Assembly (NCBI GenBank): GCA_017307865.1
Contig: JAFKGE010000022.1
Span: 52,940 to 116,939, forward strand
Length of the DNA: 64,000 nt
Reading direction: 5' to 3'
Origin: Burkholderiales bacterium
Lineage (GTDB): Bacteria; Pseudomonadota; Gammaproteobacteria; Burkholderiales; Burkholderiaceae_C
This document shows, one piece after another, positions 55,692 through 63,770 of the stretch. Each line of letters starts with the position of its first letter. Positions within the stretch are counted from its first letter, which is position 1. The notes beneath the pieces are model-generated. The model was not told the origin of the DNA, searched no databases, and saw nothing but the letters and a program-made list of their open reading frames with translations. The position numbers and the translations under genes were made by a program.

Positions 55692-56596
55692 ACTTCCTAC
55701 CGACAAAGGCCCGTGGGTGGCTTGCGACCGACACGCCACACACCCGGCTCCAGGCCAAACTTGGTGCGGTCTACCGGCTGGTGCGCCGGTTCCTCCTGAA
55801 CCCGATGGGAGTGATCGGATTGAGCCTCGTTGCGATCATCACGATCACGGCGCTGCTGGCCCCGTGGCTGCCGCTGGCGGACCCCATCGGCCAATCGCTC
55901 GGCGATCGGCTGTTGGCTCCGTCCGGTCAACATCCCATGGGAACCGACACGCTGGGTCGGGACATTCTTGCGCGGGTGGTCTACGGCGCACGGCCGACGC
56001 TGGCGATCATCGCGCTGGTGCTGCTGATCAGCGCACCCGTCGGGTTGATCATCGGGGCGGCAGCGGGCCTGTGGGGCGGCTGGACGGACACCATCCTGAT
56101 GCGACTGGCCGATGTGTTCCTGGCGTTTCCGCGGTTGATCCTGGCCATCGCGATTGCCGCTGCATTGACTTCGGGCCTGTGGACCGCGGTCATCGCGATT
56201 GCCCTGACGGGATGGCCCCCATACGCGCGCGTCGCACGGTCGGAAGCCTCGGCATCGCGACACGCGGAGTTCATCCAGGCAGCCCGATCCATGGGCGTTT
56301 CACGCCTGCGCCTGCTCCTGCGGCACGCCGTTCCACTGTGTTTGCCGTCGGCCATCGTCCGCGCGGCACTCGATGCACCCGGAATCGTGATCATCGTCGC
56401 CGGCCTCGGGTTCCTCGGGGTTGGCCTGCCGCCCCCCGCGCCCGAGTGGGGCGCCATGGTGTCCGAAGGTCGATCGATCGTTTACGAGGCTTGGTGGGTA
56501 TCCACCATTCCAGGCGTGATGATCCTGCTGCTCAGCCTTGGATTCAATTTTTTCGGCGACGCCCTGCGCGATGTCATCGACCCCGGCGTGAAGTGA
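55688..56596 (+). CDS. ABC transporter permease, DppC type
   Basis: A 302-residue permease from ATG 55688, overlapping the previous stop (ATGA). The DppC hallmarks are HPMGTDTLGRDILARVVYGAR, FPRLILAIAIAAAL and the docking loop FIQAARSMGVSRLRLLLRHA. The C-terminus is GDALRDVIDPGVK. It forms the membrane pore with the preceding permease. Confidence 0.9.
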   Translation: MNFLPTKARGWLATDTPHTRLQAKLGAVYRLVRRFLLNPMGVIGLSLVAIITITALLAPWLPLADPIGQSLGDRLLAPSGQHPMGTDTLGRDILARVVYGARPTLAIIALVLLISAPVGLIIGAAAGLWGGWTDTILMRLADVFLAFPRLILAIAIAAALTSGLWTAVIAIALTGWPPYARVARSEASASRHAEFIQAARSMGVSRLRLLLRHAVPLCLPSAIVRAALDAPGIVIIVAGLGFLGVGLPPPAPEWGAMVSEGRSIVYEAWWVSTIPGVMILLLSLGFNFFGDALRDVIDPGVK

Positions 56597-56603
56597 GCGT
56601 GTG

Positions 56604-57464
56604 ATGAGCACTGAGAGAACACCATCCGACCCCGCACCGTTGCTGGACATCCAGAACCTGAGGATCGGCTTCAAGACACCCTTCGGAATGACGCAAGCCG
56701 TGCGCGGTGTCAACCTGCGCATGGGGCGTGAGCGAATCGCCGTCGTTGGGGAATCGGGATCGGGCAAGTCCGTCAGCTTTCGCGCCTTGCTCGGGCTCTT
56801 GCCCGGCAGCAGCACGGTCGAGGCCGATCGCCTGGAGCTTCAAGGGGAAAACCTGCTTGCCATGAGCCCGCGGCAGATGCGGAAAACCCGCGGCGGTCGC
56901 ATCGGCATGGTCGTTCAGGATCCCAAGCAGGGACTCGATCCAGCCAAGACGATCGGAGCTCAAATCACCGAGATGCTGCGCCTGCACGGCAAATGCAAAA
57001 CACGCGAAGCAAAAGCACGCGTACAGGAGCTGCTCGCAGACGTGCATATTCGCGACCCCAGGCGCGTGGCCGAATCCTACCCCCACCAACTGTCCGGTGG
57101 CATGGCCCAGCGCGCCATGCTGGCCATGATTCTTTCGGCTGAACCGGATTTGCTCATCGCCGACGAGGCAACGTCGGCGCTGGACGCGGTCGTGCGACAT
57201 CGAATTCTCGATCTGATCGACGAACAGGTACGCCTGCGCGGCATGGGCCTGGTGCTGATCAGCCACGATCTCGACCTTGTCGGTGGTTATGCCGATCGCA
57301 TCCTGGTCATGTACGCAGGCCGGGTCATGGAAGAACTCGAGGGCTCGCGCCTGAGCCAGGCGCAGCATCCCTACACCCAGGGCTTGCTCGCCTGTCGCCC
57401 ATCAATTGACCACCCAGGCGGCGAGTTGCCCGTGCTGCAAAGAGATCCGAAATGGCTGCAATGA
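56604..57464 (+). CDS. ABC transporter ATP-binding protein, DppD type (short)
   Basis: A 286-residue ATPase, ATG 56604. Walker A GESGSGKS, Q-loop QDPKQGLDP, signature LSGGMAQRAML (Met instead of Gln), Walker B LLIADEATSALD and H-loop ISHD are present. It is shorter than usual DppD proteins because the C-terminal Cys-containing oligopeptide cap is reduced. Its stop overlaps the next gene. Confidence 0.88.
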   Translation: MSTERTPSDPAPLLDIQNLRIGFKTPFGMTQAVRGVNLRMGRERIAVVGESGSGKSVSFRALLGLLPGSSTVEADRLELQGENLLAMSPRQMRKTRGGRIGMVVQDPKQGLDPAKTIGAQITEMLRLHGKCKTREAKARVQELLADVHIRDPRRVAESYPHQLSGGMAQRAMLAMILSAEPDLLIADEATSALDAVVRHRILDLIDEQVRLRGMGLVLISHDLDLVGGYADRILVMYAGRVMEELEGSRLSQAQHPYTQGLLACRPSIDHPGGELPVLQRDPKWLQ

Positions 57465-58198
57465 CGCACTCCGCCCTGCAAATCAAGGAACTGGTCGTAC
57501 ATCGCGGAAATACGCGGGTGGTGAGCGGCGTGTCATTCGATATCCCCGCCGGCAAGAGCCTGGGTATCGTCGGCGAGTCGGGTTGCGGCAAGAGTAGCAT
57601 CCTGCGCGCAGTGGCCGGCATTGATGACCGGTGGAGCGGCGCCATCGAGGTCGAAGGTGCGGCAGTGCAAGCCAAGCGTACGCTGGCCGATCGGCGTGCC
57701 ATGCAGATGGTTTTTCAAGACCCATCGGGAGCCCTGAACCCGGGCCACACGATCGATGAAATCCTGCGCGAACCCCTGATCGTCCACGGCATGGGTGATC
57801 GTGAAGCAAAGATCGCCCGCGCACTGGAGACCGTGGCATTGCCACAGTCGGTACGGTTTCGCTTTCCGGGTCAACTCTCCGGCGGGCAACGCCAACGCGT
57901 GTGCATCGCACGAGCCCTGCTGGTTGAGCCCAAGGTGCTTCTGCTGGATGAGCCCACCTCCGCGCTCGACGTCTCCGTGCAGGCCGAAGTGCTCAACCTG
58001 CTGCTGAGACTGCAACGCGAACGCAAGCAGGCCTACCTGCTCGTCAGCCACGACCTGCACGTGGTCGCCCACATGTGTGATCAGATCGCCTTCATGGTCG
58101 GTGGTCGATTCACCGATGTGCTCACACCGGATCAACTGCGTGGCGCGCGACTGCGCCACCCCGACGCGCAGCGGTTGCTGGACACGGCCTTGATGTGA
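57452..58198 (+). CDS. ABC transporter ATP-binding protein, DppF type
   Basis: A 248-residue ATPase from ATG 57452 (ATG 57461, overlapping the upstream stop as ATGA, is equally possible). Walker [41 protein letters not shown] and VSHD are intact. It lacks the C-terminal peptide-family cap. It completes the five-gene importer; the transcript probably ends here, before the CoA-transferase promoter. Confidence 0.88.
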   Translation: MAAMTHSALQIKELVVHRGNTRVVSGVSFDIPAGKSLGIVGESGCGKSSILRAVAGIDDRWSGAIEVEGAAVQAKRTLADRRAMQMVFQDPSGALNPGHTIDEILREPLIVHGMGDREAKIARALETVALPQSVRFRFPGQLSGGQRQRVCIARALLVEPKVLLLDEPTSALDVSVQAEVLNLLLRLQRERKQAYLLVSHDLHVVAHMCDQIAFMVGGRFTDVLTPDQLRGARLRHPDAQRLLDTALM

Positions 58199-58221
58199 TT
58201 ATTGCATGTCCGTTCGATTGA

Positions 58222-58238
58222 ATTCCAATTTATGGAAT
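58222..58238. promoter_or_regulatory. 17-bp operator ATTCCAATTTATGGAAT upstream of the CoA-transferase operon
   Basis: Identical to 45726-45742; here the arms extend to AATTCC/GGAATT. It lies about 83 bases before ATG 58321 in an AT-rich 122-bp gap. A partial TTTGGGAATT half-site follows at 58251-58260. Confidence 0.65.
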
Positions 58239-58320
58239 TATTGTTTTCTATTTGGGAATTAACTAGGATGGCTTTAGTTTCTGAACAGCACCGTCCCGTC
58301 AATTCCGAAGACCACACCCC

Positions 58321-59490
58321 ATGACCATCACCGAGCCCCCCCTGCTGCCACTCGCCGGCGTGCGCGTCATTGAGTTCTGCTCGACCGCATCCGGCCCGTT
58401 TTCCACCATGCTGCTGTCCGACATGGGCGCCGAGGTGGTCAAGATCGAGCCGCCCGCCGGCGACGGCCTGCGCCACTGGCCACCGCTCAACGAGGGTTAC
58501 AGCGAGAACTTCGCCTCGCTCAACCGCAACAAGCGCTCGGCCGTGCTCGACTTGAAGAACCCGGATGATGTGGCGGTCGCGCGCCGCCTGATCCTGGAGG
58601 CCGACGTGCTGGTCGAGAACAACCGCCCGGGCGTGATGGACCGCCTGGGCCTGGGTTACGCCAGCTTGGCGGCCGACAAGCCGCAGCTGCTGTACTGCTC
58701 CATCTCGGCCTATGGCCAGAGCGGCCCGCGTTCGGGCGAGGGTGGGTTTGACCTGACCATCCAGGCTGCGTCCGGCGTGATGAGCGTGACCGGCGAGCCC
58801 GATGGCGCGCCCGTCAAGTGCGGCGTGCCGCTGGTGGACTTTGCCTCGGGCCTGTACGCGGCGTTTTCGATCGCGGCGATGCTGGCCCATGTGCGCGCCG
58901 GCGGCCGGGGCGCGCACATCGACATCCCCATGTTCGGCTGCACGCTGGGCATTGCCGCTCTGCAGACCAGCGAATACTTCGGCAACGGCCGCAGCCCCGT
59001 CAAGCTGGGCTCGGCGCACCCCCGCAACGCACCCTACCAGGCCTTTCACGCACAGGACGGCTACTTTGCGATTGCCGCTGGCAACCACAAATTGTGGCTG
59101 AGTGTCCTCGATGTCGTGACGATGCCCGAACTGGCCCAGGACGCGCGCTTTTTGACGCCCACGGACCGCGCGCGCCACCAGGCCGAGCTGAAGGGCATTC
59201 TGGAAACCACGTTCACCCAACGGCCCGTGGCCCACTGGATCGACGCCTTCAACCAGGCGGGCGTTCCCCACGCGCGCATCAACGACTATGCCGCGGCGCT
59301 GGCCGATCCCCAGACTACGCACATGGGTTGGGTGCAGCCGCTGGAACTGCCCAATGGCCAAAAGACCCGCACCTTTGCCTCGCCCATTCGCTTGAACGGC
59401 CAGGGCTTTCCGATCCGCCGCGCCCCGCCCGAGCTGGGGCAACACAGCGCCGAAATTCGCGCCGAAGCCAACGCCAAGGAGACGTCCTGA
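58321..59490 (+). CDS. Family III CoA-transferase (CaiB/BaiF)
   Basis: The 389-residue enzyme transfers CoA between carboxylic acids. Family motifs are GVRVIEFCSTASGPFSTMLL, GAEVVKIEPP, LVENNRPGVMDRLGLGY, SISAYGQSGP and the catalytic Asp144 in GGFDLTIQAASG. It is first in an operon with a thiol dioxygenase, two enoyl-CoA hydratase-like proteins and an NDP-forming CoA synthetase. A similar pairing of thiol dioxygenase and family III CoA-transferase is known from 3-mercaptopropionate breakdown in Variovorax. Confidence 0.9.
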   Translation: MTITEPPLLPLAGVRVIEFCSTASGPFSTMLLSDMGAEVVKIEPPAGDGLRHWPPLNEGYSENFASLNRNKRSAVLDLKNPDDVAVARRLILEADVLVENNRPGVMDRLGLGYASLAADKPQLLYCSISAYGQSGPRSGEGGFDLTIQAASGVMSVTGEPDGAPVKCGVPLVDFASGLYAAFSIAAMLAHVRAGGRGAHIDIPMFGCTLGIAALQTSEYFGNGRSPVKLGSAHPRNAPYQAFHAQDGYFAIAAGNHKLWLSVLDVVTMPELAQDARFLTPTDRARHQAELKGILETTFTQRPVAHWIDAFNQAGVPHARINDYAAALADPQTTHMGWVQPLELPNGQKTRTFASPIRLNGQGFPIRRAPPELGQHSAEIRAEANAKETS

Positions 59491-60083
59491 TGGCCCATGA
59501 AAGCCGCTTGCTTGCCTTTGTCGCCGCCATGACGCGGCTGGTCGAAGCCCATCCCGGCGACGAAGCTCGGCTGCTGGATGGCGCCACGCCCCTGATGAAG
59601 GATCTGGTCATCCACGACGACTGGCTGCCCGAGGCCATGGCCGCCTCGCACCCGCAGTACTACCAGCAGCATCTTCTTTATGGCGACCCGCTGGACCGCT
59701 TTTCACTGGTCAGCTTTGTCTGGGGTCCGGGCCAGAAAACGCCGGTGCACGACCACACCGTGTGGGGCATCATCGGCATGCTGCGCGGCAGCGAATGTGG
59801 GCAACGCTACGCAAACGATAGCTTTGGGCGCTTGCAACCTGATGGCCCTGAGGCCACGCTCAAGCCCGGCGACCTGGACATTGTCTCGCCCACGCGCGGT
59901 GACATCCATGTGGTGCGCAACGCGCTGGCCGACCAGGTGTCGATCAGCATTCATCTGTATGGCGGCAATATCGGCCGTATCTCGCGCCATGTCTTTGTGC
60001 CCGAAACCGGTGAGATCAAGGATTTCGTCTCCGGTTATTCCAACTATCTCGCGCCCAACCTGTGGGCCAAGACTGCGCCATGA
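59490..60083 (+). CDS. Cysteine dioxygenase-family protein, 3-mercaptopropionate dioxygenase type
   Basis: Thiol dioxygenase cupin of 197 residues, starting at ATG 59490 and sharing one base with the preceding stop. The three iron-binding His are His87 and His89 (PVHDHTVW) and His141 (GDIHVV). The position that is Arg in mammalian cysteine dioxygenase appears to be Gln60 (YYQQHLLY), and the crosslinked Cys is absent, as in bacterial Gln-type enzymes that oxidise 3-mercaptopropionate to 3-sulfinopropionate. The substrate assignment is inferred. Confidence 0.85.
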   Translation: MAHESRLLAFVAAMTRLVEAHPGDEARLLDGATPLMKDLVIHDDWLPEAMAASHPQYYQQHLLYGDPLDRFSLVSFVWGPGQKTPVHDHTVWGIIGMLRGSECGQRYANDSFGRLQPDGPEATLKPGDLDIVSPTRGDIHVVRNALADQVSISIHLYGGNIGRISRHVFVPETGEIKDFVSGYSNYLAPNLWAKTAP

Positions 60084-60838
60084 GCACGGCTGAGCTGATC
60101 AGCCGACGCGATGGCGATGTGCTGCACCTGCAACTGAACCGGCCGGACAAAGGCAATGCACTGTCCGCATCACTCGTCGGCGCGCTGGCCGAGGCCGTTG
60201 AAGCCGCCACACGCGACGCGCAACTGCGCCTGCTGGTGCTCTCGGGCGCCGGCCGCCACTTCTGCACCGGCTTCGATCTGTCCGACCTGGATCATGAGAC
60301 CGATGACAGCCTGCTGGCGCGCTTCACCCGGGTGGAGCTGATGCTGCAAGCCGTGCACACGGCTCCGTTCACTACGCTGGCCCTGGCTCACGGGCGCACC
60401 ATGGGTGCGGGCGCCGACCTGTTTGCCGCCTGCAGCGAACGCTGGATCGTGGGCGATGCCAGCTTCGCGTTTCCGGGCGCCGGCTTCGGGTTGGTGCTTG
60501 GCACGGCGCGCTTGGCCGATGGGGTGGGCGCCACGCGCGCCGCCGAGTGGATCGAGTCGGGCACGGCCATCGACGCCAGCGCCGCCTGCGCCAGCGGCCT
60601 GGCGACGCGCCGATCTGAAACAGAAGACACCCAAGCCGAACTCGAACGGCTGCGCGCGCGCGTGAGCCGGCTGGATGGCGCCACGCAGCGCAGCATCCAT
60701 GCCGCCATTGCCGCCAGTCGCCACCCGCGCGGGCCCGCCGGCGGCGCCGAAGACCTGGCGCGCTTGGTGCGTTCGGCCGCGCGCCCGGGTTTGCGCGAGC
60801 GCATCGTTGCCTACCGGGCAAGCCAGCGCAAGAACTGA
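60080..60838 (+). CDS. Enoyl-CoA hydratase/isomerase family protein
   Basis: Crotonase-fold protein of 252 residues overlapping the dioxygenase gene (ATGA). LNRPDKGNALSASLVGAL, the oxyanion-hole segments GAGRHFCTGFDLSDL and HGRTMGAGADLFAAC are present. The two Glu residues of classical hydratases are not evident (FPGAGFGLVLG in their place), so it may be an isomerase, hydrolase or act on sulfinyl/other CoA esters. Confidence 0.85.
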   Translation: MSTAELISRRDGDVLHLQLNRPDKGNALSASLVGALAEAVEAATRDAQLRLLVLSGAGRHFCTGFDLSDLDHETDDSLLARFTRVELMLQAVHTAPFTTLALAHGRTMGAGADLFAACSERWIVGDASFAFPGAGFGLVLGTARLADGVGATRAAEWIESGTAIDASAACASGLATRRSETEDTQAELERLRARVSRLDGATQRSIHAAIAASRHPRGPAGGAEDLARLVRSAARPGLRERIVAYRASQRKN

Positions 60839-60866
60839 TTTCGCAAATTTTTTCAGAACCAGCACC

Positions 60867-62993
60867 GTGAATTCACCTGCTTCCAACCTGCCGCTCAAGA
60901 CCCTGCTCAATCCCCGCTCGGTGGCCGTGATCGGCGCCTCCGAAGACCAGACCAAGTTTGGCGGGCGCCTGTACAAAACCTTGCTGCAGCACCAGTATGC
61001 AGGCGCGGTCTACCCCATCAACCCGGGGCGCGACACCTTGTTCGGCCTCAAGACCTACCCCAGCATCGACGCCACGCCGCAGGCCCCCGACATGGTGGTC
61101 ATGGCCTTGCCGCGCGACAAGGTCAAGGACGAGATTGCCGCCTGCGCAGCGCGCGGCGCCAAGGCCGGCATCATCATCACGTCGAAGTTTTCTGACGCGG
61201 GCCCGGAAGGCCTGGCCTTGGAGCGTGAAGTGGTGGCCGCAGCCGCAGCGCACGGCATGCGCCTGATCGGCCCCAACTGCCTGGGCCTGATCAGTCCTGT
61301 CAACAAGCTGGTGCTGTGCTCGTCGCCGGCGGTCAATGTCCCGAAGTTGATTGAAGCGCCGATCGGCTTCGTCAGCCAGAGCGGCGCGCTGATGGGCACG
61401 CTGTTCGACCGCTCCTACGGCATGGGCATCGGTTTTTCGCACTGCGTCTCGGTCGGCAACCAGGCCGATCTGGAACTGAACGACTTCGTCGAATTCCTGA
61501 TCGAGGACGAGCGCACCCAGGTGATCTGCAGCTACGTCGAGGGCATCAAGACGCCGCAGCGCTTCGTCGAATTGGCGCGCCGCGCGCGCGCCGCCGGCAA
61601 GCCCTGGCTGATGGTCAAGGCCGGCGCCACCGACGACGGCAGCCGCGCCGCCTATTCACACACCGCCAGCCTGGCGGGTGACTTTGCCGCGCTCAAGGCC
61701 ATCTGCGAGCGCGAAAACGTGGTCATGATGGATGACCCGCTGGACATGCTGAGCCTGGCACGCGCCATGGTGCGCTACCCCAATCGTCGTGTGCGCGACG
61801 TCACCGTATTCACCACCTCGGGCGGCGGTGGCGCGATCACGGCGGACCAGCTATCGCGAGCCGGCATCGGCCTGACACGCCTGGGCGACGCCACACGGGC
61901 TGGTCTGGCCAAGCACTATTCTGAAGGCCAGGGCGCCAACCCCATTGACGTGGGCGGCCGCAAGCCCGACGCCACCAGCGACATCGGCGCCGTAACCGCC
62001 GAGCTGGCGCTCGCCGACCCCGGCACGGATCTCGGCCTGATGGTGCTGACCACGGCGCCGGATGTGCCGGGACTCACGGCGCAAATGGCCGATGGCGCCG
62101 ATCGCCGGGCAGCCGGCGGCAAGCCGACGCTGTACGTGATGCTGCCTGGCCGCGTGGCAGCGCCCGCACGCCAGATTCTGGTCGAGCGGGGCCTGCCCTA
62201 CGTGGACACGTTGGCCGAAGCCATGGCAGTGCTGCGCGGCTGGAAAACCTGGTCCACCTACCAAGAGCCCGCTGTCACGACCCGCCCCGCCGACATGCCA
62301 CCAACGACGGCGCCGGCCCATGGCGCCCTCAGTGAGGCCGCGTCCAAGGCGCTGCTGGGCCAGGCCGGCATCCCTGTGAACCAGGAGCGCCTCGTGCGCA
62401 GTGCCGACGAGGCGGTGGATGCCGCCGGCGAGCTCGGCTTTCCCCTGGTGCTCAAAGTCGTCTCACCCGACATCGTGCACAAGTCCGACGTGGGCGGTGT
62501 GGCGCTCGGTATCGTGGACACCAATGGCCTGCGCCAACGTCTGGCCCTGATGCAGGCCAGCGTGGCCAAAGCCGCCCCCAAAGCGCACATCACGGGCTAT
62601 TCGCTGCAACAGCAGGAAGGCGGCGAACTGGAGCTGATCGTCGGTGCGCGCCGTGACCCCCAGTTTGGTGCCCAGGTGGTCGTCGGTGCAGGCGGTGTGC
62701 TGGTCGAGCTGCTCAAGGACGTGGCCGTATTGCCAGCGCCGACCGACCCCGCCAGCGCCCGCCGTGCCGTCGAAGCGCTGAAGGTTGCGCCCCTGCTGCG
62801 CGCCTACCGGGGCCGCGGTCCGCTCGATGTAGACGCCGTGGTCGACGCCATCGTGCGCCTGAGCTGGCTGGCCCATGACCTGGACAGCGCTGCCGTCGGC
62901 GACTTCGAAATCGAGGTCAACCCCCTCAAGGTTCGACTGCAAGGCCAGGGCGCCGTCGCGGTCGACGCCCGGGCCCGCATCGGCTCGGCCTGA
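60867..62993 (+). CDS. NDP-forming acyl-CoA synthetase (acetate--CoA ligase family)
   Basis: The 708-residue protein starts at GTG 60867 and fuses the alpha and beta parts of ADP-forming CoA synthetases. It has a CoA-binding Rossmann domain (NPRSVAVIGASEDQTKFGGR), succinyl-CoA ligase-like domains with the phospho-His265 in YSHTASLAG, and a C-terminal ATP-grasp (FPLVLKVVSPDIVHKSDVGG). It activates an acid or recovers ATP from an acyl-CoA. It lies 28 bases after the hydratase gene. Confidence 0.9.
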   Translation: MNSPASNLPLKTLLNPRSVAVIGASEDQTKFGGRLYKTLLQHQYAGAVYPINPGRDTLFGLKTYPSIDATPQAPDMVVMALPRDKVKDEIAACAARGAKAGIIITSKFSDAGPEGLALEREVVAAAAAHGMRLIGPNCLGLISPVNKLVLCSSPAVNVPKLIEAPIGFVSQSGALMGTLFDRSYGMGIGFSHCVSVGNQADLELNDFVEFLIEDERTQVICSYVEGIKTPQRFVELARRARAAGKPWLMVKAGATDDGSRAAYSHTASLAGDFAALKAICERENVVMMDDPLDMLSLARAMVRYPNRRVRDVTVFTTSGGGGAITADQLSRAGIGLTRLGDATRAGLAKHYSEGQGANPIDVGGRKPDATSDIGAVTAELALADPGTDLGLMVLTTAPDVPGLTAQMADGADRRAAGGKPTLYVMLPGRVAAPARQILVERGLPYVDTLAEAMAVLRGWKTWSTYQEPAVTTRPADMPPTTAPAHGALSEAASKALLGQAGIPVNQERLVRSADEAVDAAGELGFPLVLKVVSPDIVHKSDVGGVALGIVDTNGLRQRLALMQASVAKAAPKAHITGYSLQQQEGGELELIVGARRDPQFGAQVVVGAGGVLVELLKDVAVLPAPTDPASARRAVEALKVAPLLRAYRGRGPLDVDAVVDAIVRLSWLAHDLDSAAVGDFEIEVNPLKVRLQGQGAVAVDARARIGSA

Positions 62994-63032
62994 ACCATCC
63001 CCTCTTTCAAATCCCATCCTCAGGAGCCCGTC

Positions 63033-63770
63033 ATGGCACAGATCACCATCGAACAGCACGGCAAGGTCACGCTGTTCACCATCAATCGCCCGGCGCGCAA
63101 GAACGCCATTTGCAAGGACACGGCGCTGGAACTGCAGGCCGGCTTTGCGGAATTCGACGCCTCCGAGCAGCGCGTAGCTGTCATCACCGGTGCGGGCAAC
63201 GATGCATTCTCATCCGGCGCCGACGTCAGCAACCTGCCCGAGCTGTGGCGCTGCATCCCCGGCTCGGGCTTCACCACCGACAAGCCCATCATCGCCGCCA
63301 CGGCCGGCTGGGTGGTGGGCGGCGCCATGGTGCTCACCATGATGTGCGACCTGATCGTCGCGGCCGAAAACACGCGCTTTTCCTACCCCGAGGCGCGCCT
63401 GGGCTTCACCGGCGGCATGATCGCCGGCCTGGCCGCACGCATTCCGCACAAGGCGGCCATGGACCTGATGCTGCTGGGCCGCCCCATGAGCGCCGAGCGC
63501 GCCCACGGCATCGGCCTGGTGAGCGACGTAGTGCCCACGGGAAAGCAGGTCGAGGTTGCCATGGAGCAGGCGCAAACCCTGGCCGCCTCGGCGCCGCTGG
63601 TGCTGGCCACGCTCAAGCGCTTCGTCAACCAGCACGTGCTGCCCAAGAGCCCGTCCGAAGCCATGTCCGAGACGATGCGTCAGCTCAACGTGGTCCGCGA
63701 GAGCGCTGACACGAAGGAAGGCATGGCTGCGTTCCGTGAAAAGCGGGCTCCGGCGTATACGGGGCATTGA
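63033..63770 (+). CDS. Enoyl-CoA hydratase/isomerase
   Basis: Crotonase-family enzyme of 245 residues with CAGGAG about 8 bases upstream of ATG 63033. Motifs are INRPARKNAICKDTALEL, GAGNDAFSSGADVSNLP, GWVVGGAMVLTMMCDLIVA and YPEARLGFTGGM, with Glu in the position of the second catalytic acid. It closes the CoA-transferase/thiol dioxygenase operon and may hydrate the final unsaturated acyl-CoA. Confidence 0.88.
   Translation: MAQITIEQHGKVTLFTINRPARKNAICKDTALELQAGFAEFDASEQRVAVITGAGNDAFSSGADVSNLPELWRCIPGSGFTTDKPIIAATAGWVVGGAMVLTMMCDLIVAAENTRFSYPEARLGFTGGMIAGLAARIPHKAAMDLMLLGRPMSAERAHGIGLVSDVVPTGKQVEVAMEQAQTLAASAPLVLATLKRFVNQHVLPKSPSEAMSETMRQLNVVRESADTKEGMAAFREKRAPAYTGH

Noticed and set aside
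59810..59860. Possible further copy of the dispersed repeat inside the thiol dioxygenase gene (AACGATAGCTTTGGGCGCTTGC)
   Set aside because: It shares only GATAGCT and GCGCTTG with the core, and the rest does not follow the repeat. Chance agreement is plausible, so it was not listed.
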